The notes beneath the pieces were generated by a model. The model was not told the origin of the DNA and did no database searches. It was given only the letters and a program-made list of their open reading frames with translations. A program made the translations under genes and the position numbers. From assembly GCA_021229015.1 (NCBI GenBank), contig CM037783.1:27846605-27910604 (forward strand): a DNA stretch of 64,000 nucleotides, given 5' to 3'. Source of the DNA: Solen grandis (taxonomy: Eukaryota; Mollusca; Bivalvia; Adapedonta; Solenidae). Shown here in pieces: positions 20,830 to 32,196 of the stretch (the stretch's first letter is position 1; each line of letters begins with the position of its first letter).

Positions 20830-21530
20830 GATACGGTTCAATGTATTTATATAACATTTTATCTTGACCACGTATAGTTCTGTCTGCATATAAGATAATT
20901 TTATATTTATATATAGGTCATATATCTTTATGAAGTAAATTTATACCTTTATATAATAAAGGATAACAGTTTATCTTTACCACGTATAGTTCTGTCTGCA
21001 TATAAGATAGTTTTATATTTATATATCGGTAATAAATCTTTATGAAGTAAATTTATACCTTTATATAATAAAGGATAACAGTTTATCTTTATCATGTATT
21101 GTTCTGTCTGCATATAAGATAGTTTTATATTTATATATCGGTAATATATCTTTATGAAGTTAATTAATACCTTTATATAATAACATTATATGTTTATAAA
21201 GTAACACTTTACCTTCACCATGTATACTTTTATCTGTATATTAGATTCTTTTATATTTACATATTGGTAATTTATCTTTATGAAGTAAAAACAATTTTAT
21301 AACAACAGTCTATATTTACCAAATATAGTTTTATCTGCATATAATATTCTTATATATTCATATGTCAGTAATTTGCCTTTATCATGTAAAATTATACCCT
21401 TATATAATAAGATGATATATTCATATAATAACATTTTATCTTTATCCTTTAGGGCTTTATCTACATATATTGAGGTATAACATTATGTTCCAAAAAATTA
21501 ACTCAATATAATCAAATCTGTTAATATAAG
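20830..21530 (-). repeat. 112-bp tandem repeat related to the Penelope tail
   Basis: CCACGTATAG recurs at 20868 and 20980 and as TCATGTATTG near 21092, giving a 112-bp period, with two more divergent copies to about 21430. Each unit holds CTGCATATAAGATA, ATTTATATAT and CTTTATGAAGTAAATTTATA. The last part, 21280-21500, is the reverse complement of the repeat after the plus-strand Penelope frame (13305-13545). This suggests a second, inverted Penelope terminal region with an expanded tail. Confidence 0.7.
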
Positions 21531-21893
21531 ACAGTTGAGGCGTTCCATACTTAATAATCAGAAAATGATTGCTAACCATTACTATAGAAGGAGAAGAAGA
21601 AGTTCGCTATTTTAATTTCATGATGGAAAACATGAAAATGAAGGAAAGCGAAGTCTGTAAAAAAAAAAGCGAAATTATTATTTTTCTATAGTACAACTCT
21701 ACAAAAGACGAAATGACGATGACGAAATAAAGAAATAATATAATTCTCAAGTTCATTTATTTTACCTTTATTCGGTTTACTCTTTCTTACAGTGGTCACA
21801 TTTTCGTCATTAATGAATATTACTCATTATTTGTTATGACTTTCAAAAATAAAACAGCTAAGCATCAGATTATTCTTATTGTTTACCCTCTCC
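21531..21893. other. Non-coding interval
   Basis: A purine-rich stretch (GAAGGAGAAGAAGAAG near 21588) and an A run at about 21660-21668 are present. I see no gene. Confidence 0.6.
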
Positions 21894-22153
21894 CCATTAC
21901 ATCTCATTCGGTCGTGTGTTCAATCACCATCTGCGACATACAAAGGCGTTAAACATGGTACTTGTAGCTCCCTGCTTGGCGTTCAGCATACTTACAACTT
22001 GAAGGTAGTGTTAGGACTGGGTGGCCTTGTCTCAGGATATGGTATCATGTCACGTGTCTACTACGTGATACTGCAGCTTGACAGCACTCTAGGACATCGT
22101 CTCCAAATGAATGAATTACTGTTGATGGGACGTTTAACCCAACAAAAGAAACG
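21894..22153 (+). mobile_element. SINE family B, decayed copy
   Basis: It retains CTCCCTGCTTGGC, TTCAGCATA, GTGTTAGGACTGG, GTGATACTGCAG, GACATCGTCTCCAAATGAAT and GATGGGACGTTTAACCC in the same order as the copy at 19241-19543. The A box is lost and the B box is reduced to GTGTTCAATCACC. A 130-codon open frame overlapping it (21879-22271) is a chance product of this repeat. Confidence 0.75.
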
Positions 22154-24570
22154 AAACATTGCTTTCTGTCCTATAGTTGATATCATTAATTATATTCCAC
22201 GCAATAAGTTAATTACGACCCTCCTACACCTCGTCGCCGCACCAATGCCCAAAACCACGCGACGCGCCTGACTTAAAATATATGAATATGAAAGCGGACA
22301 CTACCACCGAGCTTTTGCGCTTTAGTGGTGAATATGAAAATTAATTAAATATTAAGCCATTTCCTTACTTATATGCATTAAATTAATAATCAGTCGTATC
22401 ACAATAACTTTCTTTCGGGATTTGACCTGTTGGTGGTACGCTTCATCCTATAAACTGGTAGGATTCATCCTGGTTCGCATGTGCAATGGTACGCTTCGTC
22501 GTACATGTTAGAGCGATCTCTTTTTATTAAGAATGGGCCCTAGCAAAATGTAAATGCTCATTTTGGTTCATAGCTTCGATTATGTTTAGGGTTTAAAGTT
22601 TACTCATTTTGGTTCATAGCTTCGATTATGTTTAGGGTTTAAAGTTTACTACCTAGTGCTATGTGTCAACTTATTTTCGACAAGTTCTATTAAACAAATG
22701 TACTTGCAAATAAATTATGGTTTTAATTATTTGCGTTAACGTGCGGGTCACTATAAGAACTGCAATCAATTGCCATTAACCATTCTTTTTATAAACATAT
22801 ATTCTTGCACTTCTTATTTGGTAGTTAACAGAAAACATTTAGCACTATACACTTCTCATAAGACTCGAATGCGACAAGGTTACACGTATTCTTGCACTTC
22901 TCATTTGTTATGTAACATTTGGTAGTTAGCACCAGGTACGTCTTAATATACGTACTATATTATTTGTCAGTAATATAACATTTAGCATTAAAACCGTCTA
23001 ACAGACATGCAATCATGGAAAAGTATACATACATGGAAGCGCGTGTCATTTTCAAAAAGATTCGGAAGTAAGCATGTCGTAATATTTACATCAGTAATCT
23101 TTCATACAAAGATACATTTTGATTTCTTATTACTTAATTAGAACTTCTTGTTTAATGAAATAAAATATGTTTTGGGTAAAACAGTTTGAGAATAGTCTAA
23201 TCACACGCGTATATATAGAGACCCGACTTGATTATTTGCACTCATTTTCTTCATAATTTTATACCATTTCAACTTATACCACAAGAGTTTGAGGTTTTAT
23301 CAGCATATAACTGATATAGTTAAAAAATAAGCATTGTTTATATTATAAACGGGGCTTATTTTCTTACCGTAACATTTGTTGATAGAGTTTCAAACTCTAG
23401 TGCCTAAATCAACTCAACTTTATCGACGGAAATAGCCCCTAACGACGCCTCACCTCGGAAAAATCAGAACCATTATATTATTTATAGAATATCTCCTTGA
23501 AAATGTAGAATGTTTGATTGTGTGTGTGTGTTTTTCCATCCTCTTTAAGGTTACAGGAAATGTATTTCTACATAAATCGAAATAAGGAGGAGTACACACC
23601 CTACGACGTCGAAAACGACGTCATTGAAAGGTATGAATTCAAGCGACACAGGTGATAACTTATGATCCGCTCCAATCAAGCTGGCTGCTATATAAAAGTA
23701 GATAACACTCATGTTATTAAAGGGGGGGGGGGGGCTAAAAATCTATACCGAGAAATACTGTGACCGTCCTGGCATCTAAAAAGCCCGTGGTATTTCTCTC
23801 GTCGACAAATTTCTACACACAGTACGTGTCCTTGTAAAGCCCCTATATCACTTCATATCTCCCCGATTCTATTCGATTCTTAGTTAACGTCGCAGGCTCA
23901 AAGTTATTGAACTTCATCAATTTGTTAGTTTGGATATCAAAATGCAGATCGCTCACCACAGTAGAGTTTAACTATAGACTTATCAAACCCCTCTATAGTG
24001 TAACGGTTGTGAAATTATCAGTCTACCTTTATGTTGCTGGGTATTGTGAAATACAAGATATGGTCGTCTTTATTTATAACCCGCGCTGGTTCGCGTTGAG
24101 GAAGTAAATCATATATGCTCATAGGATTAAGACGTATATACTCGGTACGTAAGTTAACTTATTTAATGTTCTCTAAATAGATTCTGGTTCCGATCAGATT
24201 TCATACATACCAAGGGTGCGCACCTGTTTACCCTTTTCCTGAGATAAACGGGCACACATGTACGCACTGTAGGCGGAACTGCCAATATTTACATCATCGG
24301 TGGCCAAGTGGGCGGAAGGTCGGAAGTTCGATTTTTAGACGGCGCACTCGAATACGAGTGAAATATGTTACACGGACGTTTAAATCATAACCGTAACCGC
24401 TTATAATGTATTATTGTTGTTAACATGTTTTCTTTTACCATTGTATTGCACTAGAAACATCTATTTTAAGCGTGAACAAAATATCCGTGACATTTCTTAA
24501 TCAGAACAGCAACCCATTTTACATACACGAAGATCTACTCCTGTAAAAAGAAAAAGTAGCGCTCCGTATG
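22154..24570. other. Non-coding interval with a 46-bp tandem duplication and a G run
   Basis: Bases 22557-22602 are repeated exactly or nearly so at 22603-22648 (CTCATTTTGGTTCATAGC start). A second loose duplication involves ATTCTTGCACTTCT at about 22801 and 22889. A run of 13 G lies at 22722+1000, that is 23722-23734. The 66-codon frame at 23907-24107 has no protein-like features. I find no gene. Confidence 0.6.
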
Positions 24571-24789
24571 GACTTGACTATTTAATTGAGTTTACCGTCG
24601 CTTCGACAGTATTTCAGTCATATAGCGACGTCCAGCTAATTACAGGTGGAGGAAGACCCCGAATGCATGGAGGCATCCGGGTAGGACCACCGACCTACCG
24701 CAAGCCAGCTGGAAGGCTTCCTCACATGAAAATCCGAATGACCCTGCCGGGATTCGAACCCACGCGGTGAGGGGCTGAGTGAGTGTTAA
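24571..24789 (-). mobile_element. SINE family A, head-truncated copy
   Basis: It matches the copy at 50119-50368 from GACTTGACTATT through the B box (GGATTCGAACCC on the plus strand is the complement) to GAGTGAGTGTTAA. It then stops before the A box, where the Penelope remnant begins. The missing head probably reflects a deletion or rearrangement at the SINE/Penelope junction, because SINEs normally truncate at the head only on insertion. Confidence 0.8.
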
Positions 24790-24794
24790 TTAAC

Positions 24795-25690
24795 CTAAAG
24801 ATAGTCCACACGTAATTTTGCATGACATGACATGACATGACATGACACATTACTAAAAGCTTTGTCTATCACCGATTTGGGATAGTTTCTGTCAAGGAAA
24901 AAATTCCGTAGTTGCTGGAGAGAAGCGTTGAATTTCGAATCGTCAGAAATAATCCTCCTGTATCGCTTTGCTTGGCTACATTGAATTCCGTCTTTACACT
25001 TCTTAGGATGACACGATGTATAGTTGAGATATTGGTGGTTATTTGTTTCTTTCAGAAAAATGTCTGTTTCAATTTTAAGAGATTCTCCTTTTATTACTGT
25101 TACATCCAAAAAAAGAGACAGACTGGTCAGATATTGTACATGTAAAATTAATATTCGGATGAAAATTATTTAAGTTGTCGATAAATGTTTCTAACTCTTC
25201 AAGTGAATGATCCCATATAATAAAGATGTCGTCATGAAATCTTAACCACACAGAGGGTTTTATTTTACATGTTTTGGTGAAATCCTGTTCAAGTTTTCCC
25301 ATGAATAATGACGCATAGGTAGGCGCCAACGAGCTTCCCATTGCTGTACCCATCATCTGTAGGTAAAATTCATTGTCAAATTCAAAATAATTATTTTCAA
25401 GTACAAGCTTCAATAAACGAGCAATTTCATCACTCGACAATTTGTTGTGGTGTCCATCTTGTTGCAAGAAAAATTTACAAGCATTTATGCCGTCATTATG
25501 GAGAATGTTAGTATATAGAGGTTGCTAGATATGATGTACTACTCTTAAATTTAATATTCCTCACCTTATTTATAAAGTCGGTGGTATCTTTCACGTACGA
25601 TGGCAAATTTAACATATGTGGTTTAACTATATAATCAATATACTTTGAGATATTTTCTGTTGGAGATATGCAGAGACAATAGGTCGACCT
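24795..25690 (-). pseudogene. Penelope-like element, reverse transcriptase palm region
   Basis: From 25690 down, the minus strand reads GRPIVSA, VKPHMLNLPSYVKDTTDFIN, SIYTNILHNDGINACKFFLQ, and then a 130-codon frame (25467-25075). That frame holds MGTAMGSSLAPTYASLFMGK at residues 39-58 and RFHDDIFIIW at 76-85, with the catalytic pair D79-D80. NFHPNINFTCTISDQSVSFF and, in the next frame, IFLKETNNHQYLNYTSCHPK, then CKDGIQCSQAKRYRRIISDD follow. The GTAMGS..AP and DD motifs are typical of Penelope-like reverse transcriptases. The copy ends before the GIY-YIG domain at an (ATGAC)n run (24821-24847). Frameshifts lie near 25080 and 25480. Confidence 0.9.
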
Positions 25691-26058
25691 GGGTAAAGCA
25701 GCGGTAAATTATATGTATTTTTGGCAAAACAGAAACATGGAGTGCGTATGTTCACTGGAAAAGTATTTTATTCTATTTTTATCCAATCTCCACGCAGTTA
25801 TCTCCCCTCCATTCTTCGGCATAGTGAGCGTGTAAGGGAGATCACTGTGTGGAGTTTGATTTTTATCATGATTAGAGATTATTTTATTAACACCATAAAA
25901 TGTCCATATCAACATAAAAACGTAGGCTACTCTATCAATTTAAATTATAAACTGAAATTCACAAGTTCGTGTCAATTTGATAAATCTCGTTTTGAAATGG
26001 GAGTAGCACAAAATCATTAAAAGAATCGAAATTAAAGAATTAAAAGAATCGAGATTTA
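25691..26058. other. Non-coding interval with a recurring CCGAAGAATG motif
   Basis: The plus-strand segment 25785-25825 (AATCTCCACGCAGTTATCTC, then CATTCTTCGGCAT) recurs at 26091-26130. A relative is on the opposite strand at 40567-40605. The 99-codon frame at 25721-26020 is not protein-like. Confidence 0.55.
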
Positions 26059-26546
26059 CGGCCCCATGCGGCCCCAGACGGGCCCAACTGCAATCTCCAC
26101 GCAGTTATCTCCCTTCATTCTTCGGCATAATGATGTTTTGTACGTTAATGTTTCTATAATATATAATGATGTTTTGTACGTTAATGTTTCTATAATATAT
26201 ATATATGGGCCCGCCGAAGGTATATTCAACCACATATAAAGGTCCTGAATCAATATAAAATCATCATTATCATAACTCATTATCAACCTAACGATAATTT
26301 ATTTGGTCCGCGAATTATGTAGAGGTCCCGGGATTTATAAATGTCCCCCGTAATATTGTACATAAAAGAAAATAACATAAATATAAAATAAACATTTTTT
26401 TTTACTTTAGTCATAATCTCACTTTTGTGTATATATTACAGATTTAATTTTCATTAACATGTTTAAACCACATAACAAATCAGCATATCTATCTATCTAT
26501 CTACACTGGGGCCGCAGTTGGGCCCGTCTGGGGCCGCATGGGGCCG
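26059..26546. mobile_element. 488-bp element with perfect 33-bp terminal inverted repeats and TA flanks
   Basis: Bases 26059-26091 and 26514-26546 are exact reverse complements. They start CGGCCCCATGCGGCCCCAGA and continue CGGGCCCAACTGC. Both ends are flanked by TA, as in Tc1/mariner-type insertion. The termini are GC-rich in an AT-rich setting. The interior holds a ~38-bp direct duplication (ATGATGTTTTGTACG, near 26130 and 26168), a (TA)n run, a (ATCT)n run near 26487, and no transposase. It is best read as a non-autonomous inverted-repeat element. Perfect arms suggest recent activity or gene conversion. Confidence 0.7.
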
Positions 26547-28513
26547 TAGATTACACATGCCCGAGATTCTGAACCGCGACACTCGACATAGCCTACGATA
26601 TTTTGATCAACAAAATAGCAGTCTGCAACTGTATGAAAAAGTCTATACACGGTAAGTTGATAGTTATTGTAATCACGAAGCTACATAAGATAGTGTTTTT
26701 CTGAAAATTTATATAAATATCCTGTTTTTCAGGTAATTATTTAGATCCCAGAAATGAAAGTACATTTCGGAAAAGTTCGGACTTTTACATTGCTGTACAT
26801 TAATGGTTAGCGATTATTTGTATGATGCTTGAGAAGGTTACAGTATTACGAAAGCCTTTTAGGATCACTGACAAATAAAATATTTTCATGAAGGCGTTAT
26901 ACAGCTATTCCATGAAAATATGTACAATTCAGAAAAAACAATGTCGCCGGTATTCGTCGATACACGAATATCAAACGCAATTCCGTGATTTGCGTATAAG
27001 TGCATCGATTTATTTGCAAAGACATAACAGTTACCATTAATTTCAATAAACAATTTTGACATTATTGGTATAATAAGCTTCTATTACTTCAATGAAAATG
27101 GTAGGGGTAGCGAAAATACTGTTGTCGCCAGACAATTTTTGATACTTTGCTCGCTCATTTTAGCACTAACAGCGTTATGGCCGTATATTTTTATCCTGAT
27201 TTGGGAGGTTATGTATATAGTATAAGGAAATAGGATTGAGTAGAATAAACAAGCTGCGATTAAAAAAAGACTGCGTGCTTTATGTTTGTCGTCGATTTCA
27301 TCTATGCTTACCATAACGGATGTTTAGCACCCCAAAATACGACGAGAAAACAGTTCATTCTCTCATGTCATGGCAAAAAACTAAAGAAAAATGTCTACAG
27401 TTTTGACAAATTACTAAAAAATGGTAAGTAAGATGCACTTTTTTGCCGAATTTATTATTAAACGAAAAAAAAAAAAATGTAGATTATTTTTTCAGCTATG
27501 CCTCTGTAACTACTGTATCTCTATACGCATGATTTAAAGTGTATCTTGTATTTTATATACACAACTTGAGTTATAAGAAGTATGTTGGTATCAAAATTAC
27601 GAATCACTCAATTGTTTTTGTAACTTTATGAGTGAATATGTCAAAGGAATTATATGCCTCCGTAACACCTATGTTCCGTAACAACCGTAAAACAGATGGT
27701 GAGCTGTAACCTTTAGTTGCTTTTTACACGAGTACATATTGTTTCACACCGTTTCCAGTCTTTGCATCAAAACATTGTCTGCAAGTGACGGCATGGTTGT
27801 TCGATTAGAATGAAAACATGCTCTGAAAAAGTTACCTAAACTGTGTAGCATCGTATGATTAATTCAAATGACATTATATTTGTTGAATTCATCACATTTT
27901 CATTAGATTTCTAGTGCAGAATACATATTTCTATTGATAAAAGATGCATATAAGGAGCTAGGCGGTGTTGCTGTTGTTTATATCCCTTGAGAAAAATCTG
28001 TTACGGAACATACATTTTTTTCAATATTTGAATTTGTTTATTTAAATTATTTAAAATAATAATGAAACAACCATTTCTAGTTTTAATCACATATATAAGC
28101 CGAAATGTATGTTTTAAACACGAAAAACAATCTTTTTATGCAGCAATGACGACTCAAACCGTTACGGAAGCATATAATTACTTCTTCTTTTCTTAATGCT
28201 ATGAATTGCACTTTTTTCATTACAAAAATAAATTATTGTCTATGGAATGTAAAGCACAATGATGATGTTTACATTTCATAACCAGAGAAACATCATTGCA
28301 TTGCATTTAGCATTGGCAAACATGTTTGAATATTTCGTTAGGGAGCATAGAAAACCGTTACGGAGCATAGCATATACAAAACCTTTTATTCCGGACATTT
28401 TGTGCAAGAAATTCTTTTACAAAGATTCTCAATAGAAAGAAAGAACTTCAATTTTACATTTTTTTTTACGAATTCATTTAATAAATATCAAAAACTTATG
28501 TTCCTATATACAG
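26547..28513. other. Probable intron/upstream region of the gene ending at 29075
   Basis: No confirmed exon is present. One candidate ends at about 27422 in AAAAAATG before GTAAGTAAG, a strong donor. Upstream it reads FILSCHGKKLKKNVYSFDKL after an acceptor-like AAAACAG at about 27351. Recurrent TATGCTCCGTAACGG-like motifs are scattered here (see separate entry). An A run of about 14 lies near 27463-27477. Confidence 0.4.
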
Positions 28514-29075
28514 AAACTGCATGCAGTTGTTCTATGCAGCAGAGACACTCTCGTAGTAAGAGACCTATCATGTTACTGTGAAGCATGCTTAGCAAATTCT
28601 GAAACCAGTGAATGTACGTGGAAACTTCGGTCACAGAATCAGACAGAAAAGGCCAAGAAAAAGTCTAAAACAAGTTCAGTTGATGCCAGCATTGATGTGG
28701 TAATGAACAAGCCAACTGTGTCAAATGATGTGGGACAGAGCACTAGTATGAACATATCAGAATCAGAGAAAGAAGATTTGAAAGTAGATGATTGGGTAGC
28801 TGCAGTATATGAGGAGAAGTGGTACCTTGGAAAAAATAGTTGAATGTGAGGATGATGAGGAATTCGAGATTAACTTTTTGGAGAAGTCTGGCAAATACGG
28901 TGATACATACAAGTTCCCACGGGTGAAAGATGAACTTGTGATCCCCAGATCTGACATTCTTGTGGTTCTAGAAGAATTCCAAGCAGTTGGGAAATCAAAG
29001 GGAAGTTACAAGCTTGCTGTGAAGAATGAAGAAGCTATAATTCAGAAGGTTAACAAGTGGTTGCTCATGAATTAA
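28514..29075 (+). CDS. Terminal exon of an unrecognised gene, with one frameshift
   Basis: An acceptor-like TATATACAG ends at 28513. The frame then reads LHAVVLCSRDTLVVRDLSCY, CEACLANSETSEC, a lysine/serine-rich linker, and DDWVAAVYEEKWYLGK. At the A6 run 28831-28836 one extra A shifts the frame. In the next frame it continues IVECEDDEEFEINFLEKSGK, YGDTYKFPRVKDELVIPRSD, ILVVLEEFQAVGKSKGSYKL and ends WLLMN at TAA 29073-29075. The C-terminal part (W..A.Y...WYLG.I...) resembles a small Tudor/chromo-like barrel. The CYCEACLANSETSEC cluster could bind zinc. I recall similar ends in uncharacterised, often transposon-linked proteins of molluscs and cnidarians, but assign no function. The single homopolymer shift may be a sequencing error. 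Confidence 0.55.
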
Positions 29076-29177
29076 TGATAATCATATGAGATTTTGATAT
29101 GAATAAGAAACTCTATGCTCCATAACGGAATTAGGTTCAGACATTTTTTACATTATAAATTCATAGCACTTGTTTTT

Positions 29178-30681
29178 AGCTCACATGAGCACAACGTGCT
29201 CAAGGTGAGCTTTTCTGATCGCCTTTTGTCCGGCGTCCGTCGTCTGTGCGTGCGTGCATGCGTCCGTGCGTCCGGCGTCAACAATTGCTTCAAACAACAT
29301 CTCCTCCTAAACAGCTTGGCCAATTTGAAAAATATTTTGCAGGAATGTTCCTTGGATGAAGCTCTACTAAAGTTGTATAAATGGTTCTGGTCCATTGCAT
29401 AATTAGGTCAAAGGAGCTAAAAATAGATTTTAAAAATTAGATATTTGATATGTAGTATCATCTTATGGGCCATTACCAAGATTGTACAAATCATAGCCAT
29501 ACGGTGATAAATGCACCAGGGGTCACTTGTTTTACATAGAGTTATATAGGAAAATCTTTAAAAATCTTCTTCTATGAATCAATAAGGCCTAGAGATTAGA
29601 TATTTGGTATGTAGCATCATCTTATGGTTCATTACCAAGATTGTACAAATCATGACCCTATGGTGATAAATGCCCCCGCACCATGGGTCACTTGTTTTAC
29701 ATAGAGTTATATAGGAAAATCTTTAAAAATCTTCTTCTATGATTCCATTAGGCCTAGAGCTTAGATATTTGGTATGTAGCATCATCTTATGGTTCATTAC
29801 CAAGATTGTTCAAATCATGCCCTATGGTGATAATGCCCCGCACCAGGGTCACTTGTTTTACATAGATTTATATAGGAAAAACTTTAAAAATCTTCTTCTG
29901 TGAATCCATAAGGCCTAGAGATTAGATATTTCATATGTAGCATCATCTAATGGTTCATTACCAAGATTGTTCAAATCATAGCCCTACGGTGATAAATGCC
30001 CCAGCACCAGGGGTCACTTGTTTCACATAGAGTTATATAGGAAAACTTTAAAAATCTTCTTCTTGAATCCATAAGGCCTAGAGATTAGATATTTGGTATG
30101 TAGCATCATCTAATGGTTCATTACCAAGATTGTTCAAAATATGACCCTATGGTGATAAATGCCCCCGCACCAGGGGTCACTTGTTTAACATAGAGTTATA
30201 TAGGAAAATCTTTAAAAATCTTCTTCTATGAATCCATAAGGCCTAGAGATTAGATATTTAGTATGTAGCATCATCTTATAGTTCATTACCAAGATTGTAC
30301 AAATCATGACCTTATGGTGATAAATGCCCCCGCCGCAGGGGTCACTTGTTTTACATAGAGTTATATAGGAAAATCTTTAAAAAAATCTTCTACTATGAAT
30401 CCATAAGGCCTATAGCTTAGATTTTTGGTATGTAGCATCATCTAATGGTCCATTATCAAGATTTTTAAAATGGTGGCCCTTTGGAGATAAATGACCCCGC
30501 ACTAAGTCTTCTCCTTTGAAACCATAAGGCCCAGTGCTTATATATTTGGTGTGTAGTATTGTCAGGGCTAAAATGTTTGAGATTGAGTTATATCAGAATT
30601 CTTGTCTGTTTAAAAACTTTGTAATCAGTTGTAGCAATGGTACTCAGGTGAGCGTTTCAGGGCCATCATGGCCCTCTTGTT
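29178..30681 (+). mobile_element. Minisatellite-bearing non-autonomous element (Helentron/HINE-like), copy 2
   Basis: It starts AGCTCACATGAGCACAACGT and ends CATCATGGCCCTCTTGTT, the same termini as the copy at 8087-8943. CTCAGGTGAGCG precedes the 3' hairpin GGGCCATCATGGCCC. The core differs completely. It is seven or so copies of a ~163-bp unit with TAGCATCATCTTATGG, CATTACCAAGATTGTAC, GGTCACTTGTTTTACATAG and AAGGCCTAGAGATTAGATAT. The element lies about 100 bp after the stop of the gene ending at 29075. Its short open frame at 29115-29402 is chance. Confidence 0.75.
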
Positions 30682-31095
30682 ATTAATATTGTTCAAAACA
30701 CATTCCTGTTTCCTGTTAAGATGTAAACATGAAAACTTAAGTCATATTCTAGTCGTTTTGTCTTATACTGACCATTTTGTAATTGCATATAAAGTATTTC
30801 TGATACTCAAGTGACGTTCTCTTAAGTAGTTCAATACATTCCTGTGTTGTTAGAGTTTACTGAATAAAGCTACAGAAAAGTACTATTTAGCAATTAATTA
30901 AATCCTGACATCATTAAATAGTAATAAATCAACTTATGTTATTTTAAATACAAGCTGTATGTAGTTTCTAAATTAAACTATGCTCCGTGACAAATGGTGT
31001 ACTTTATCTTTGGGTAAATAAAAATAAGACCAGCCATACTCGATAACAAATTAAACTTTTTTTCATGTGCAGCATCTACAAGTTTAGAAAGAAAA
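30682..31095. other. Non-coding interval before the gap
   Basis: No gene is visible. One copy of the TATGCTCCGTGAC motif is at 30979. The sequence stops at the N run. Confidence 0.6.
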
Positions 31096-31195
31096 NNNNN
31101 NNNNNNNNNNNNNNNNNNNNNNNNNNNNNNNNNNNNNNNNNNNNNNNNNNNNNNNNNNNNNNNNNNNNNNNNNNNNNNNNNNNNNNNNNNNNNNN
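31096..31195. other. Scaffold gap (100 N)
   Basis: Exactly 100 N, the usual placeholder for a gap of unknown size. The right edge is a 30-bp minisatellite, which likely caused the break. Confidence 0.98.
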
Positions 31196-31500
31196 TGAAT
31201 ATAGTGTATAACACCATATTTATTGTGAATATAGTGTATAACGCCATATTTATTGTGAATGTAGTGTATAACGCCATATTTATTGTGAATATAGTGTATA
31301 ACGCCATATTTATTGTGAATGTAGTGTTTAACATCACATTTATTGTGAATGTAGTGTATAGCGCCACATTTATTGTGAATGTAGTGTATAATATCATATT
31401 CATTTTGAATGTAGCGGATAACGCCATATTCATGATGAATGTAATGTATAACATCTTTTGATGTACTGTAAAACGTCATAATCATGGTGAATGTAGTATT
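31196..31500. repeat. 30-bp minisatellite at the gap edge
   Basis: About ten copies of TGAATATAGTGTATAACGCC plus ATATTTATTG are present, decaying to the right. Both strands are open across the array (IHYIHNKYGV repeat on the minus strand) only because the period is a multiple of three. It probably continues into the gap. Confidence 0.95.
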
Positions 31501-32196
31501 TTTAATTACTGTATAACATTATATCTTTTGTTGATGTAATGTATAATGGTATTAAAGCAATAAATTACTTTCAACAGAAATGACACTTCACTACCATACT
31601 ATCGTTTTAGATAGCTTATAATTATGGTAAAACCTCGCTATGAAGACCATCATCGGTTCAAGAGAAAAATGGTGTTAGTAGCAAGGTGGTAGTGAATTTT
31701 ACCATTAAAGTCAGAACAGGACTTCAAACTATTTGGTTCCAAAAATGAGTGGTCTGAATAGCGAGGTGATCTGAATAGCGAGATGGTCTTAAAGTAAGTT
31801 TTAACAAGGATATGTTCTATTGCAGTCCTTGCTACCAGACATTTGGTGAGACCATATCACATTAATCTGAGCGAATATTTAAAACTATTATTATAGTGTG
31901 ACAATTTCTATACATCCCTTTAATTGGTTATGGAAGCCGAAAAGTCAATTTACACGAGATATCTGGAACAGAGGGTTATAAAGAAATAGAGGGTATTACA
32001 AAGAAACAGAGGGTATTATAAAGAAACAGAGAGTATTTCAAAGAAACAGAGGGTATTTTAAAGAAACAGAGGGTATTATAAAGAAACTGATGGTATTATA
32101 AAGGATTTCCAGGAAATCGGAACCCACTTAAGAACCATGCCCGATATTTAAAGCACTTCGAGATATCTAAGTATGAAGTACGCAGAGTAAAATTAC
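31501..32196. other. Non-coding interval with a 20-bp minisatellite
   Basis: A 20-bp repeat (AGAGGGTATTATAAAGAAAC) runs for about six copies at 31972-32103. AAAACCTCGCTATG at 31630 and several AGCGAG words at 31755-31785 suggest an old repeat. No SCP downstream exon was found here. Confidence 0.7.

Larger units (their letters stand above)
27301..30999. repeat. Dispersed motif family TATGCTCCGTAACGG
   Basis: Short near-copies occur on both strands: TATGCTTACCATAACGG (27302), TATGCCTCTGTAAC (27497), TATGCCTCCGTAAC (27653), TATGTTCCGTAAC (27669), complement GTTACGGAACATA (28000), complement CCGTTACGGAAGCATA (28159), complement CGTTAGGGAGCATA (28336), complement CCGTTACGGAGCATA (28355), TATGCTCCATAACGG (29114) and TATGCTCCGTGAC (30979). 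The copies are not in tandem and the intervening sequence is not alignable, so this is not a simple minisatellite. The role is unknown. Confidence 0.6.

Noticed and set aside
21879..22271. 130-codon plus-strand frame
   Set aside because: It overlies a decayed SINE family B copy.
30978..31485. Open frames of 133-158 codons across the N gap
   Set aside because: They are translations of a 30-bp minisatellite whose period is a multiple of three, extended through N.
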